Origin: Pantoea cypripedii
GTDB lineage: Bacteria; Pseudomonadota; Gammaproteobacteria; Enterobacterales; Enterobacteriaceae
Direction: 5' to 3'
Assembly: GCF_002095535.1 (NCBI RefSeq)
Contig: NZ_MLJI01000001.1
Span: 1,187,604 to 1,251,603 of the forward strand
DNA: 64,000 bases
The notes under the pieces are model-generated. The model searched no databases. It worked only from the letters and a program-made list of their open reading frames with translations, and had not been told where the DNA came from. Position 1 is the stretch's first letter. Every line of letters begins with the position of its first letter. The translations under genes were made by a program, and so were the position numbers. Shown piece after piece: positions 9,741-19,709 of this stretch.

Positions 9741-11267
9741 TCAGCGACGACGGCGGATCAGACCCAGCACCACACCCAGCAGGGTCAGCACCCACACTGG
9801 CCACACGCCGGCTTTGGCGTAAGGTGTCTCACCCGTGGTGGGGGTTACTTTCGCTGACAACACATCACGGGTGAACTGCGGCAGCATCTTCTCGACATCG
9901 CCGTTGGCATTGACCACCGCGGTAACGCCATTGTTGGTATCACGCAGTAGCGGGCGGCCCAGCTCCAGCGCGCGCATTCTTGCCATCTGGAAATGCTGCC
10001 ACGGGCCGATGGAGTGACCAAACCAGGCATCGTTCGACACGGTGAGCAGGAAATTGGTGTCCGGCCGGAAATTGGCGCGTACCTGTTCTCCCAGCACGAT
10101 CTCATAGCAGATGGCGCTGGTCAGGTTGTAGCCCGCCACTTTCAATTGCGGCTGAATATAGGATCCGCGGCTGAATGACGACATCGGCAAATCAAAGAAC
10201 GGAGCCAGTGGCCGTAACAACTCTTCCAGCGGTACAAACTCACCAAAGGGCACCAGGTGATTCTTCTGATAACGGTTCTGGCTCTGGTAGCTGTAGGGCT
10301 GCTCGCCGCCCAGCACAATCACGGAGTTGTAATCGTGGTAGCGGTTGTCACCTTCCAGACGAGAATCGACGATACCGGTGATCAGTGAGCTGCCACGCGC
10401 GCGCAGTTCTTCATCCAGCGCATGCAGGAAGGGTTGCTGGTTGCTTTCCAAATCGGTAATGGCTGATTCCGGCCAGATAATGATCGGTGCTTTACCCATC
10501 CACGGCTGGCTGTACGAGGTGTAGATGCGCAGCGTGTTGAGCAATTGCTGCGGATCCCATTTCATCGATTGCGGAATATTGCCCTGCACCATGGCGACAT
10601 CGACGCTGCGCTCCGGCAGTGGCTGATACCACTGCAACATGCGTAACGGCCACGGCAGCAGTAACAACAGAACGGCGGCAATCAGGCTTTTCACGCTGCG
10701 GTGATACAGCGCATATACCAGCAGACCGGTAATCACCATCAACAGGAAGGTGATGGTTTCCACGCCCGCCAGCGGGGCCAGTCCTTTCAGCGGACCGTCA
10801 ATCTGGCTGTAGCCGAACTGCAACCACGGGAACCCCGTCAGGATCCAGCCACGCAGGAACTCGGTGATTTGCCACAACGCCGGGGCTGCCACTGCCAGAC
10901 GCCACAGCGTAGCACGTGGCCACAGGCGATTAAGCAAAATGGCGAACAGCATCGGATAGAGGGACAAATATGCCGCCAGCAGCACCACCAGGAAGATGTT
11001 AACCGGTCCGGGCATCCCACCAAAGGTGGCGATGCTGACATAGACCCAGTTAATGCCGCTGCCGAACAGGCCAAAACCCCAGGCAAAACCGATGGCTGAC
11101 GCCTGCGCAGTGCGACGATCCAGCAGCAGCAGTTGCAGGCCGAACAGCGAAATCAGGGCGGCGGGCCAGAAATCATAAGGGGAAAAGGAAAGGGTGCCAA
11201 TGGCACCCGTTATTAACGCCAGCAACAGGCGAACCCGCTGCCGCGAGTAAAGAGAGGCTAAAGCCAT
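9741..11267 (-). CDS. lnt: apolipoprotein N-acyltransferase Lnt
   Basis: Lnt adds the third acyl chain to the N-terminal cysteine of lipoproteins in the inner membrane. The N-terminal half has several hydrophobic helices and the second half is a nitrilase-fold domain. The Glu-Lys-Cys triad can be seen in [22 protein letters not shown] and [12 protein letters not shown]. With the ATG at 11267 the protein is 508 residues and its start [11 protein letters not shown] aligns with E. coli; an ATG five codons upstream (11282) overlaps corC and is less likely. Last gene after corC. Confidence 0.95.
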   Translation of the reverse strand: MALASLYSRQRVRLLLALITGAIGTLSFSPYDFWPAALISLFGLQLLLLDRRTAQASAIGFAWGFGLFGSGINWVYVSIATFGGMPGPVNIFLVVLLAAYLSLYPMLFAILLNRLWPRATLWRLAVAAPALWQITEFLRGWILTGFPWLQFGYSQIDGPLKGLAPLAGVETITFLLMVITGLLVYALYHRSVKSLIAAVLLLLLPWPLRMLQWYQPLPERSVDVAMVQGNIPQSMKWDPQQLLNTLRIYTSYSQPWMGKAPIIIWPESAITDLESNQQPFLHALDEELRARGSSLITGIVDSRLEGDNRYHDYNSVIVLGGEQPYSYQSQNRYQKNHLVPFGEFVPLEELLRPLAPFFDLPMSSFSRGSYIQPQLKVAGYNLTSAICYEIVLGEQVRANFRPDTNFLLTVSNDAWFGHSIGPWQHFQMARMRALELGRPLLRDTNNGVTAVVNANGDVEKMLPQFTRDVLSAKVTPTTGETPYAKAGVWPVWVLTLLGVVLGLIRRRR

Positions 11268-11271
11268 AAAG

Positions 11272-12153
11272 TTATTCGTCATCCAGTTGGGGGAGCGGCG
11301 AGTCTTCCGGAATTTTTACATGCACCTGGATGATACGGCGGCTGTCAGACATGGCGACCTTGAATTGGTAACCATCAATTTCAATGCTTTCACCGCGCGC
11401 GGGAAGGTGGCCGAATCCCTGCATCACCAGACCGCCAATGGTATCCACTTCGTCATCGCTGAAACCGGTGCCGAACACCTCGTTGAAGTCTTCAATCGGC
11501 GTCAGCGCACGCACCGTATAGGTGTGGCGGTTTAACTGACGGATATCGCGATCTTCTTCATCGTCATATTCGTCTTCAATTTCTCCGACGATCAGTTCGA
11601 GGATGTCTTCAATGGTCACCAGACCGGACACGCCGCCAAACTCATCAATCACAATCGCCATATGGTAGCGCTGTGAACGGAACTCTTTCAGCATGCGATC
11701 GACACGCTTACTTTCTGGCACCACCACGGCGGTACGCAGTACTTTCTCCATGCTGAACGGTTCTGAGGCACTGCTCATAAAGGGCAGTAAATCCTTAGCC
11801 ATCAGAATGCCTTCAACATGATCTTTATCTTCGCTGATCACCGGGAAGCGTGAATGGGCCGATTCAATGATCACCGCCAGACACTCTTCAAGGCTCTGGT
11901 TACGTTTCAGGGTGATCATTTGGGAGCGCGGGATCATGATGTCGCGCACGCGTTGTTCGGCAATATCCAGCACCCCTTCCAGCATGTCGCGGGTGTCCTG
12001 GTCGATCAGTTCTTTTTGCTCAGAATCGCGGATTAGCCCCAGCAGTTCGTCACGGTTTTTAGGTTCGCCGTGGAACAGTTGGTTGATTAACAGGGAAAAA
12101 AATCCCTTTTTACTACTGGGTGCATCGCTGTTTTGAGAATGGTCGTCGCTCAT
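11272..12153 (-). CDS. corC: CorC, CBS-domain protein of the magnesium/cobalt efflux family
   Basis: CorC (YbeX) is a cytosolic CBS-pair protein linked to Mg/Co efflux with CorA and to ribosome and heat-shock phenotypes in E. coli. The 293-residue product starts [17 protein letters not shown]. It holds two CBS domains (around residues 70-190, with the [14 protein letters not shown] segment at the start) and a C-terminal CorC_HlyC transporter-associated domain ([19 protein letters not shown]). An acidic stretch [10 protein letters not shown] sits between. The frame extends upstream to 12285, but the ATG at 12153 matches the family start. Confidence 0.95.
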   Translation of the reverse strand: MSDDHSQNSDAPSSKKGFFSLLINQLFHGEPKNRDELLGLIRDSEQKELIDQDTRDMLEGVLDIAEQRVRDIMIPRSQMITLKRNQSLEECLAVIIESAHSRFPVISEDKDHVEGILMAKDLLPFMSSASEPFSMEKVLRTAVVVPESKRVDRMLKEFRSQRYHMAIVIDEFGGVSGLVTIEDILELIVGEIEDEYDDEEDRDIRQLNRHTYTVRALTPIEDFNEVFGTGFSDDEVDTIGGLVMQGFGHLPARGESIEIDGYQFKVAMSDSRRIIQVHVKIPEDSPLPQLDDE

Positions 12154-12235
12154 GGCGTTTTTATTAAGTTCTCTCTGGTGAGGGAAGGAAACTGCCGGCA
12201 TCCGCGCCAGCAGCGTAAATACCTGAGCCAGTGGC

Positions 12236-12709
12236 TCAGGCGTCTTCTTTCTCCGAAATGTACGGGTCCGGATAACCAAGGGCAAGCATTATCTCGGTCT
12301 CCAGTGCTTCCATTTCTTCGGCTTCGTCATCTTCGATATGGTCATAGCCCAGCAGATGCAGCGTACCGTGGACCACCATGTGCGCCCAGTGGGCTTCTAC
12401 AGTTTTCCCTTGCTCTGCGGCTTCCGCTTCCACCACCTGACGGCAAATAATCAGGTCGCCAAGCAGCGGCAGTTCGATGCCCGGTGGGGCTTCGAAAGGA
12501 AAAGACAGCACGTTAGTGGGCTTGTCTTTACCGCGATATGTCAGGTTCAGTTCATGGCTTTCCGCTTCATCAACCAGACGAATGGTGACTTCGCTCTCCG
12601 GCTGAAAAGGGGTGACTGCCGCTTCCAGCCAGCGCTGAAAAGCGGCTTCTTCGGGCAATCCCAGGCTTTCGGCACAGGCCAGTTGTAAATCAAGAATTAC
12701 CGCGCTCAT
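12236..12709 (-). CDS. ybeY: endoribonuclease YbeY
   Basis: YbeY is a zinc-dependent single-strand endoribonuclease needed for 16S rRNA 3' maturation and late-stage 70S quality control. The metal-binding motif H-x3-H-x5-H is present as [11 protein letters not shown] near residues 114-124. Length is 157 residues (155 in E. coli). Its ATG overlaps the ybeZ stop by four bases, consistent with ybeZ-ybeY-corC-lnt being one transcript. Confidence 0.96.
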   Translation of the reverse strand: MSAVILDLQLACAESLGLPEEAAFQRWLEAAVTPFQPESEVTIRLVDEAESHELNLTYRGKDKPTNVLSFPFEAPPGIELPLLGDLIICRQVVEAEAAEQGKTVEAHWAHMVVHGTLHLLGYDHIEDDEAEEMEALETEIMLALGYPDPYISEKEDA

Positions 12710-13788
12710 GAAGGCTCCTGCGGGCTGGGTTGGGTGGCGGCGAGCGCTTCACGTTTGCGCTCCTCTGCCTGTTTATCACGGCGTTTCTGGTCTGCTTCTT
12801 CCCAGGCTTCATAGGCGATAACAATGCGGGCCACAACCGGATGGCGTACCACGTCTTCGCTGTGGAAGAAGTTAAAGCTTAACTCATCCACTTCCGACAA
12901 CACTTCAATCGCATGGCGCAGGCCAGACTTGGTGTGACGCGGCAGGTCAATCTGTGTAACGTCACCGGTTATCACCGCTTTTGAGTTGAAACCAATACGC
13001 GTCAGGAACATCTTCATCTGTTCAATGGTGGTGTTCTGGCTTTCATCAAGGATGATGAACGCATCATTCAGTGTACGACCACGCATATAGGCCAGAGGGG
13101 CAACTTCAATCACGTTGCGCTCCATCAGCTTTTCAACCCGTTCAAATCCGAGCATCTCGAACAGCGCGTCGTACAATGGACGCAGATAAGGATCGACTTT
13201 CTGGCTGAGATCACCTGGCAGGAAGCCGAGTTTCTCCCCGGCTTCAACCGCCGGACGCGTCAGCAGAATACGGCGAATTTCCTGGCGTTCCAGCGCATCA
13301 ACTGCCGCGGCCACCGCCAGATAAGTTTTACCGGTACCCGCCGGGCCGATACCGAAGGTGATGTCGTGATCGAGAATATTGGCGATGTACTGTGCCTGGT
13401 TCGGCGTGCGGGGTTTAATCACACCACGCTTGGTCTTGATATTCACCGCTTTACCGAACTCCGGTACGCTTTCGGCGGTTTGTTCCAGTACGCGGCTTTC
13501 TTTAATCGCTAAATGGATTTGCTCTGGCTCGATATCCTGAATCTGGCCACGCACCGGTGCCGTATCGACATACAGCGTGCGCAGAATATCTGCCGCTGCG
13601 TTGACGCACAGGGTGCGGCCAACCAGTTTAAACTGGTTATCACGGCGGTTGATTTCGATCCCCAGACGCCGTTCCAGCTGTTTCACATTGTCATCAAACG
13701 GACCGCACAGGCTAAGCAGGCGGCGGTTGTCTACCGGTTCAAGGGCGATTTCACGAGTTTCGATATTCAAATGAATCCTTTGGGTCAC
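12706..13788 (-). CDS. ybeZ: PhoH-like ATPase YbeZ
   Basis: YbeZ is a PhoH-family ATPase thought to act with YbeY in RNA metabolism. The 360-residue protein has Walker [12 protein letters not shown] near residue 136, Walker B as [10 protein letters not shown], and a charged Lys/Glu-rich C-terminal tail. The initiator is the first Met of [15 protein letters not shown]. coli is usually annotated from a point a few residues further in, so the exact start is open. It is the first gene of the ybeZ-ybeY-corC-lnt set, 189 bases after miaB. Confidence 0.94.
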   Translation of the reverse strand: MTQRIHLNIETREIALEPVDNRRLLSLCGPFDDNVKQLERRLGIEINRRDNQFKLVGRTLCVNAAADILRTLYVDTAPVRGQIQDIEPEQIHLAIKESRVLEQTAESVPEFGKAVNIKTKRGVIKPRTPNQAQYIANILDHDITFGIGPAGTGKTYLAVAAAVDALERQEIRRILLTRPAVEAGEKLGFLPGDLSQKVDPYLRPLYDALFEMLGFERVEKLMERNVIEVAPLAYMRGRTLNDAFIILDESQNTTIEQMKMFLTRIGFNSKAVITGDVTQIDLPRHTKSGLRHAIEVLSEVDELSFNFFHSEDVVRHPVVARIVIAYEAWEEADQKRRDKQAEERKREALAATQPSPQEPS

Positions 13789-13977
13789 TCAGGGCCAGTT
13801 GAAAAAATGTATCCGGCGCGCAGCAGCAGGCCATGCGCATCATTACGGAATTATTTATGGGGTAACGCCTGGGCGCAAGCATCAGGGGAGATATTTGGGC
13901 AGCACCGTCAGAATGCAAGTGCTGCCTGGGGAAACAGGCGACAGCGTTTTGTGCGCTGTCGCTCAAAGGTCGGGGTT

Positions 13978-15402
13978 TCAAGGCTGGAAAAGACCCACGC
14001 CGATTTCGTTTTCTTTACGCGTGCGCGCAATGACCGAAGCCGGGCTTTCCACCACACGCAGACCCATCTCGTCTTCGGTACGGACCACTTTGCCACGCAG
14101 CGAGTTGGTGTAGACATCCACGATTTCGACGTCAACAAACTTACCAATCATCGCGACAGAACCTTCGAAGTTCACCACGCGGTTGTTGGCGGTACGGCCA
14201 GACAGCTCCATCACGTTTTTACGTGAGGTGCCTTCCACCAGGATGCGCTGTACGCTACCGAGCATGCGGCGGCTGATCGCCATTGCCTGCTGGTTAATAC
14301 GGTCCTGCAGGATATAGAGGCGCTGTTTCTTCTCGTCTTCCGACACGTCGTCTGGCAGGTCAGCCGCTGGCGTGCCAGGGCGAGCAGAGTAGATAAAGCT
14401 GAAGCTCATGTCGAAATTGACATCGCCAATCAGTTTCATGGTCTGCTCGAAATCCTGCTGGGTTTCCCCCGGGAATCCGATGATGAAGTCAGAACTGATC
14501 TCAATATCCGGACGCGCAACGCGCAGCTTACGGATGATCGCCTTGTATTCCAGCGCGGTGTGCGCACGCTTCATCAGCGTCAGGATGCGGTCAGCGCCGC
14601 TCTGTACCGGCAGATGCAGGAAGCTGACCAGCTCCGGCGTATCACGGTAAACCTCAATGATGTCATCCGTGAATTCAATCGGGTGGCTGGTGGTAAAACG
14701 GATGCGGTCGATGCCATCGATGGCCGCTACCAGACGCAGCAGCTCGGCAAAGGTGCAGATATCGCCGTCAAAGGTAGCGCCGCGATAGGCGTTCACGTTC
14801 TGGCCCAGCAGGTTAACTTCGCGTACGCCTTGCGCCGCTAACTGTGCAATCTCCAGCAGGATATCGTCACTCGGACGGCTGACTTCTTCGCCACGGGTGT
14901 AAGGTACCACGCAGAAGGTGCAGTATTTGTTGCAGCCTTCCATGATGGAAACGAACGCGGTTGGGCCTTCTGCGCGGGGTTCCGGCAGACGGTCAAATTT
15001 CTCGATTTCCGGGAAGCTGATGTCAACGATCGGGCTTTTGCTGCCTCGCACCGTGTTAATCATTTCTGGCAGGCGGTGCAGCGTTTGCGGACCAAACACG
15101 ATATCAACGCAAGGCGCACGCTGGCGAATATGATCGCCTTCCTGTGAAGCGACGCAGCCACCGACGCCAATGATCAGGTCGGGATTATGATCTTTCAGCT
15201 TTTTCCAGCGTCCTAACTGATGGAAAACCTTCTCCTGCGCCTTCTCACGGATCGAGCAGGTGTTGAGCAGCAGAATATCTGCCTCTTCGGCTTCCTCAGT
15301 CAGGGTGTAGCCGTGGGTGCTGTTCAGCAGGTCAGCCATCTTCGATGAATCATACTCATTCATCTGACAGCCCCAGGTTTTGATATGCAGTTTTTTGGTC
15401 AT
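13978..15402 (-). CDS. miaB: tRNA-2-methylthio-N6-isopentenyladenosine synthase MiaB
   Basis: MiaB is a radical-SAM methylthiotransferase that adds the methylthio group to position 37 of tRNAs reading U-starting codons. The radical-SAM cluster motif CxxxCxxC is present as CNKYCTFC, the N-terminal UPF0004 domain has three cysteines for the second Fe-S cluster ([19 protein letters not shown]), and a TRAM domain ends the protein. The start [12 protein letters not shown] at 15402 equals that of E. coli (474 residues); an ATG four codons upstream (15414) is in frame but less likely. Confidence 0.96.
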   Translation of the reverse strand: MTKKLHIKTWGCQMNEYDSSKMADLLNSTHGYTLTEEAEEADILLLNTCSIREKAQEKVFHQLGRWKKLKDHNPDLIIGVGGCVASQEGDHIRQRAPCVDIVFGPQTLHRLPEMINTVRGSKSPIVDISFPEIEKFDRLPEPRAEGPTAFVSIMEGCNKYCTFCVVPYTRGEEVSRPSDDILLEIAQLAAQGVREVNLLGQNVNAYRGATFDGDICTFAELLRLVAAIDGIDRIRFTTSHPIEFTDDIIEVYRDTPELVSFLHLPVQSGADRILTLMKRAHTALEYKAIIRKLRVARPDIEISSDFIIGFPGETQQDFEQTMKLIGDVNFDMSFSFIYSARPGTPAADLPDDVSEDEKKQRLYILQDRINQQAMAISRRMLGSVQRILVEGTSRKNVMELSGRTANNRVVNFEGSVAMIGKFVDVEIVDVYTNSLRGKVVRTEDEMGLRVVESPASVIARTRKENEIGVGLFQP

Positions 15403-15564
15403 CGGACTAGCCATTCAATTCAGTGCAGGTAAGTGCTGGGCGCGTATTGTAATGCTTTGCTGCTGTTGTGACCAGTATAAGGGTAAGGGCTTTTCTGTTT
15501 GTGACGTGAATTTCCGGTACACTTCGCAGAATGAAGGCTGCGGTAAGAAGAGGGATAACAGACA

Positions 15565-16737
15565 ATGCAGGATTCACATTTTGATGTGGTGGTGATCGGT
15601 GGCGGTATGGTCGGCGCGGCGCTAGCCTGCGGCCTGGCGCAGCAAAAGTTTCGGGTGGCGGTTGTCGAACGTGCCGAACCCGCGCCTTTTGATGCTGCGC
15701 GTGCACCTGATGTGCGTGTTTCGGCCATCGGCGCGTCCTCGGTGGCGTTGCTTAAGCAACTGAATGTCTGGCCACGCGTACAGGCAATGCGTTGTGCGCC
15801 TTACCGCAAGCTGGAAACCTGGGAGTGGCAAACAGCACACGTCACCTTCGATGCGGCCTCACTCGGGTTGCCCGAGCTGGGTTATATGGTGGAAAACAGC
15901 GTGCTGCAACGCGCGTTGTGGGAAAAAATGCAGGAAGATGGGGGGACGTTGTGCTCCCCGGCCACGCTGGAAAATTTGTTGCCGCACAGCGGCGGTTGGC
16001 ATGTCCAACTGGATAACGGCACCACGCTGGATGCCCGCCTGGTGGTGGGCGCTGATGGTGCCAATTCGCGTGTACGCCAGCTGGCCGGTATTGGTGTGCA
16101 TGGCTGGAATTACGCGCAATCCTGCATGCTCATCAGCGTGGAATGCGAGCATGAAGCGGGAGACGCCACCTGGCAGCAGTTCACGCCAGAGGGGCCGCGT
16201 GCATTTCTGCCGTTGTTTGACCGCCATGCCTCGCTGGTGTGGTATGACGCTCCCTCACGCATTCGTCAGTTGCAGAGCATGCCGTTGCCCCAGCTGGAGA
16301 AAGAAATTCATGCTCACTTCCCGGCGCGCGTCGGGCGATTTCAGGTAACAGCGGCCGCATCGTTTCCGCTGGTGCGTCGCCACGCCACGCGCTATGTCAC
16401 CGCTGGATTGGCGCTGGTGGGGGATGCGGCGCATACCATCAATCCGCTGGCCGGGCAGGGCGTTAATCTTGGCTATCGTGATGTCGAAGCGTTGCTGGAT
16501 ACACTGGTGGAGGCGCGGAGTCAGGCTGAATTGTGGTCATCTCTGGCGGTGTTGCAGCGCTATCAGCGCCAGCGCCGTAAAGACAATTTGCTGATGCAGG
16601 GCGGGATGGATTTGTTCTACTTCGCCTTCAGCAATAAATTACCGCCACTGCGTTTTGCCCGTAATTTGGGGCTGATCGCGGCGGAGCATGCGGGTGTGCT
16701 GAAGCGACAGGTGCTGAGATACGCACTGGGGCTGTGA
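15565..16737 (+). CDS. ubiF: 2-octaprenyl-3-methyl-6-methoxy-1,4-benzoquinol hydroxylase UbiF
   Basis: UbiF is the flavin monooxygenase that hydroxylates C6 of the ring late in ubiquinone synthesis. The 390-residue protein has the FAD dinucleotide motif VVIGGGMVGAALACG at the N-terminus, the middle motif LVVGADGANSRVR (DG), and the second FAD motif LVGDAAHTINPLAGQG. It diverges from miaB and faces the tRNA operon, as in E. coli. Confidence 0.94.
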   Translation: MQDSHFDVVVIGGGMVGAALACGLAQQKFRVAVVERAEPAPFDAARAPDVRVSAIGASSVALLKQLNVWPRVQAMRCAPYRKLETWEWQTAHVTFDAASLGLPELGYMVENSVLQRALWEKMQEDGGTLCSPATLENLLPHSGGWHVQLDNGTTLDARLVVGADGANSRVRQLAGIGVHGWNYAQSCMLISVECEHEAGDATWQQFTPEGPRAFLPLFDRHASLVWYDAPSRIRQLQSMPLPQLEKEIHAHFPARVGRFQVTAAASFPLVRRHATRYVTAGLALVGDAAHTINPLAGQGVNLGYRDVEALLDTLVEARSQAELWSSLAVLQRYQRQRRKDNLLMQGGMDLFYFAFSNKLPPLRFARNLGLIAAEHAGVLKRQVLRYALGL

Positions 16738-16749
16738 TTACCTGAACTC

Positions 16750-16779
16750 GTAACGGCGCGATTCATCGCGCTGTTTTTT
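16750..16779 (+). terminator. dispersed palindrome, copy 2, acting as ubiF terminator
   Basis: The core GCGCGATTCATCGCGC (16756-16771) is a one-base variant of the dispersed palindrome also seen at 6070 and 35494-35561. Here it is followed on the plus strand by TGTTTTTTT, so it has the form of an intrinsic terminator 13 bases past the ubiF stop. Confidence 0.75.
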
Positions 16780-16805
16780 TGGCTATGTAGCAGACACACA
16801 AAAAC

Positions 16806-16833
16806 AACAAAGCCCGCAAAAGCGGGCTTTGTT
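16806..16833 (-). terminator. intrinsic terminator of the tRNA operon
   Basis: A perfect 12-base stem (AACAAAGCCCGC / GCGGGCTTTGTT) around an AAAA loop. On the minus strand it is followed by a T-rich tract, and it lies eight bases beyond the last tRNA gene. Confidence 0.85.
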
Positions 16834-16841
16834 GTGCAATT

Positions 16842-16916
16842 TGGCTGGGGTGCAGGGATTCGAACCCCGGAATGCCGGAATCAGAATCCGGTGCCTTACC
16901 GCTTGGCGACACCCCA
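16842..16916 (-). tRNA. glnX: tRNA-Gln (anticodon CTG)
   Basis: A 75-base cloverleaf with encoded CCA. The acceptor stem is TGGGGTG / CACCCCA, the anticodon loop reads ATTCTGATT and the T arm is GGTTCGAATCC. It is the seventh and last gene of the operon and differs from the next copy mainly in the anticodon stem. Confidence 0.97.
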
Positions 16917-16945
16917 ATAGGTGTTAATTCAAATTGTCTTTTGTA

Positions 16946-17020
16946 TGGCTGGGGTGCAGGGATTCGAACCCCGGAATGGTGGAATCAGAATCCACTGCCT
17001 TACCGCTTGGCGACACCCCA
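16946..17020 (-). tRNA. glnV: tRNA-Gln (anticodon CTG)
   Basis: Second CTG glutamine tRNA, 75 bases with encoded CCA. The acceptor stem and T arm are the same as in the copy at 16842; the anticodon stem differs (GTGGA / TCCAC instead of CCGGA / TCCGG). Confidence 0.97.
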
Positions 17021-17026
17021 ATAATA

Positions 17027-17103
17027 TGGTGGCTACGACGGGAATCGAACCTGTGACCCCAGCATTATGAGTGCTGTGCTCTAACCAGCTGAGCTACGTA
17101 GCC
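17027..17103 (-). tRNA. metU: tRNA-Met (anticodon CAT, elongator)
   Basis: A 77-base cloverleaf with encoded CCA, acceptor stem GGCTACG / CGTAGCC and anticodon loop CTCATAA. The paired first base and the identity of the stem mark it as the elongator type. Apparently identical to the copy at 17433. Confidence 0.96.
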
Positions 17104-17134
17104 AAATTGTACTGCTTTACATCACATCCGACGA

Positions 17135-17209
17135 TGGCTGGGATACCTGGATTCGAACCAGGGAATGCCGGTATCAAAAACCGGTGCCTTACCGCTTGGC
17201 GATATCCCA
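17135..17209 (-). tRNA. glnW: tRNA-Gln (anticodon TTG)
   Basis: A 75-base cloverleaf with encoded CCA, acceptor stem TGGGATA / TATCCCA and anticodon loop TTTTTGATA. Nearly the same as the copy at 17244. Confidence 0.97.
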
Positions 17210-17243
17210 ATATTCGACTCGTATCCACGAGAGTGCATCGGAT

Positions 17244-17318
17244 TGGCTGGGGTACCTGGATTCGAACCAGGGAATGCCGGTATCAAAAACCGGTGCCTTA
17301 CCGCTTGGCGATACCCCA
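17244..17318 (-). tRNA. glnU: tRNA-Gln (anticodon TTG)
   Basis: A 75-base cloverleaf with encoded CCA, anticodon loop TTTTTGATA. The acceptor stem differs from the other TTG copy by one compensating base pair (TGGGGTA / TACCCCA). Confidence 0.97.
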
Positions 17319-17339
17319 TCCGGCTGCCGAAGACTGAAA

Positions 17340-17424
17340 TGGTGCGGGAGGCGAGACTTGAACTCGCACACCTTGCGGCGCCAGAACCTAAATCTGGTGC
17401 GTCTACCAATTTCGCCACTCCCGC
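17340..17424 (-). tRNA. leuW: tRNA-Leu (anticodon TAG)
   Basis: An 85-base tRNA with a long variable arm, encoded CCA, acceptor stem GCGGGAG / CTCCCGC and anticodon loop ATTTAGGTT. Confidence 0.97.
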
Positions 17425-17432
17425 AAAAAAGA

Positions 17433-17509
17433 TGGTGGCTACGACGGGAATCGAACCTGTGACCCCAGCATTATGAGTGCTGTGCTCTAACCAGCTGAGC
17501 TACGTAGCC
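17433..17509 (-). tRNA. metT: tRNA-Met (anticodon CAT, elongator)
   Basis: First gene of the seven-gene operon, 77 bases with encoded CCA. The order metT-leuW-glnU-glnW-metU-glnV-glnX is the same as in E. coli. It lies about 30 bases downstream of the promoter described next. Confidence 0.97.
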
Positions 17510-17540
17510 ATCTTTTTTTCGCGTTACCTTCATCGGCGTT

Positions 17541-17578
17541 GCGGGGCGCATTATGCGTATTGAGCTTTGTAGCGTCAA
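17541..17578 (-). promoter_or_regulatory. promoter of the tRNA operon with GC-rich discriminator
   Basis: On the minus strand: -35 TTGACG (17578-17573), a 17-base spacer, -10 CATAAT (17555-17550), followed by GCGCCCCGC. The GC-rich stretch between -10 and start is the known mark of stable-RNA promoters under ppGpp/DksA control. Confidence 0.85.
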
Positions 17579-17679
17579 CAAATTTTTTACCGATTTTTGC
17601 CTTAACGCGCCTGTTTGTCTGGCTTATAACCAGGCTGATGATTTATTCGGCAATTTTCGATCGCTTACAACGCAATTAC

Positions 17680-17708
17680 AAAAAAAGGGGCCTTTTCAGA
17701 CCCCTTTT
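17680..17708 (-). terminator. intrinsic terminator after asnB
   Basis: On the minus strand the stem AAAAGGGG ... CCCCTTTT runs into a T tract 18 bases beyond the asnB stop. The plus-strand reading also has TTTT after the stem. Confidence 0.75.
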
Positions 17709-17725
17709 GCACTCAGGTAAAAACC

Positions 17726-19393
17726 TTATTTATAGGCTGACTGATGCACGCCTACCGCACGACCTGATGGATCGTCCATTGATTTGAACGCTTCATCCCA
17801 TTCAATCGCTTTCGCGGAAGAACAGGCCACTGACGGGCCACCCGGTACGCATTCGGCCGCGCTCGGCAGCGGGAATAACTCTTCAAAGATCTCGCGATAC
17901 AAATACGCTTCTTTCGAGTTCGGCGTGTTGTAAGGGAAGCGGAAGTGCGCCGTTGCCAGTTGCTGCTCGCTAACCTGTTTTGCCGCCACTTCTTTCAGCG
18001 TATCGATCCAGCTGTAACCCACGCCGTCAGAGAACTGCTCTTTCTGACGCCAGGCGACGCTTTCCGGCAGATAAGAGGAGAAGCATTCACGCAGGATGTG
18101 TTTTTCCATCTTGCCGTTGCTGCCGCACATTTTATCTTCCGGGTTGATGCGCATGGCGACATCAAGGAATTTCTTGTCGAGGAACGGCACACGCGCTTCC
18201 ACACCCCAGGCAGACATCGCTTTGTTGGCACGGGCGCAGTCATACATATGCAGGGCCAGCAGCTTACGCACGTTTTCTTCGTGGAACTCTTTGGCGTTCG
18301 GCGCTTTATGGAAGTAGAGATAGCCACCAAACACTTCATCAGCACCTTCGCCAGACAGCACCATCTTGATGCCCATCGCTTTGATTTTACGCGACATCAA
18401 ATACATCGGCGTTGAAGCGCGGATGGTGGTCACATCATAGGTTTCGATGTGGTAAATCACGTCACGGATGGCATCCAGACCTTCCTGCACGGTGAAATGA
18501 ATTTCGTGGTGCACTGTGCCGAGATGATCAGCAACAGATTTGGCGGCTTTCAGATCCGGCGATCCTTCCAGGCCGACGGCAAATGAGTGCAGCTGCGGCC
18601 ACCAGGCGTCGCTCTTGTCGTGATCTTCAACGCGTTTTGCTGCAAAGCGTTTGGTCACAGCAGAAATGATGGAGGAATCAAGGCCGCCAGACAGCAGCAC
18701 GCCATAAGGCACGTCTGACATCAGGTGGCTTTTTACGGATTCTTCCAGCGCGGCTTTCAGGCCAGCGGCATCCGTCTCGTTGTGCTCAACGCTTTTGTAG
18801 TCCATCCAGTCACGCTGCCAGTAACGACGGATTTCACCATCAGTGCTGGAGAGGTAGCTTCCCGGCGGGAATTCTTTGATGGAACGGCACACTGGCACCA
18901 GCGCTTTCATTTCTGAAGCAACGTAAAGGTTGCCGTGTTCATCATTGCCCATATACAACGGGATGATGCCGATATGGTCGCGGCCAATCAGATATTGCTG
19001 CTTCACGCTGTCCCACAGAATGAAGGCGAACATGCCTTCAAGATCGTCAAGGAAATCAACGCCTTTTTCCTGATACAGCGCCAGGATCACTTCACAGTCA
19101 GAACCGGTCTGGAACTGGTAGCGGTCGCTCAGTTCAGCACGCAGTGCCTGATGGTTGTAGATTTCACCGTTAACGGCCAGTACGTGGGTGTGGTCGGCGT
19201 TGTACAGCGGCTGTGCACCGTTGTTAACGTCAACAATCGACAGGCGCTCATGCGCCAGAATGGCTTTATCATCGGCGTAAACGCCTGACCAGTCCGGGCC
19301 GCGATGGCGCATCAGACGGGAACATTCCAGCGCTTTCTTGCGCAATTCAATTGGATCGCTTTTCAGATCCAGCACACCAAAAATCGAACACAT
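17726..19393 (-). CDS. asnB: asparagine synthetase B (glutamine-hydrolysing)
   Basis: AsnB makes asparagine from aspartate, ATP and glutamine. The 555-residue protein begins MCSIFGVLD, giving the N-terminal nucleophile Cys after Met removal. It has the glutaminase class II domain first, then the synthetase domain with the PP-loop LLSGGLDSSIISA and the conserved LSGEGADEVFGGY. AGGAG precedes the ATG. It is a single-gene unit between the tRNA operon and nagD. Confidence 0.96.
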   Translation of the reverse strand: MCSIFGVLDLKSDPIELRKKALECSRLMRHRGPDWSGVYADDKAILAHERLSIVDVNNGAQPLYNADHTHVLAVNGEIYNHQALRAELSDRYQFQTGSDCEVILALYQEKGVDFLDDLEGMFAFILWDSVKQQYLIGRDHIGIIPLYMGNDEHGNLYVASEMKALVPVCRSIKEFPPGSYLSSTDGEIRRYWQRDWMDYKSVEHNETDAAGLKAALEESVKSHLMSDVPYGVLLSGGLDSSIISAVTKRFAAKRVEDHDKSDAWWPQLHSFAVGLEGSPDLKAAKSVADHLGTVHHEIHFTVQEGLDAIRDVIYHIETYDVTTIRASTPMYLMSRKIKAMGIKMVLSGEGADEVFGGYLYFHKAPNAKEFHEENVRKLLALHMYDCARANKAMSAWGVEARVPFLDKKFLDVAMRINPEDKMCGSNGKMEKHILRECFSSYLPESVAWRQKEQFSDGVGYSWIDTLKEVAAKQVSEQQLATAHFRFPYNTPNSKEAYLYREIFEELFPLPSAAECVPGGPSVACSSAKAIEWDEAFKSMDDPSGRAVGVHQSAYK

Positions 19394-19709
19394 AACTGAC
19401 TCCTGATCTCACCCTGTGGGGATGTTATTGCACCGTTTGTCCGGCAGCATCGCTGCGTGATGTATAAGAAAATGCGCTATTTGATGGTGGTAATGCAAGC
19501 AAATTCACGATTAGCTGATAAAAAGAATGTTGCTATGGCAATAAAATTGAATTTCATTCAATGAAATGGTGATTTTATTAGATGGCATCTAATGATTTTG
19601 TGTTTTTGCTGGTTTTGTGAGCGTATGGAGAGGGCTGGTTCGGGGAGAAAAGAGAGACCCGGCGGCGATGATGAGTCAGCCGGGTCATAAGCGAAGATGA
19701 TGGTGAAAA
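19394..19709. other. asnB upstream region and nag operon terminator
   Basis: This 316-base gap holds no gene. It must contain the asnB promoter; the part at 19480-19610 is strongly AT-rich. At 19656-19686 an 8-base stem (GACCCGGC / GCCGGGTC) with a 15-base loop is followed on the minus strand by a pyrimidine tract (CTCTCTTTTCTC), suitable as the terminator of nagBACD. Confidence 0.6.

Noticed and set aside
17071..17476. Several overlapping reading frames with repeated peptides such as GFEPGNAGIKNR on both strands
   Set aside because: They are translations across the repeated tRNA genes; the peptide repeats reflect tRNA duplication, not a protein.
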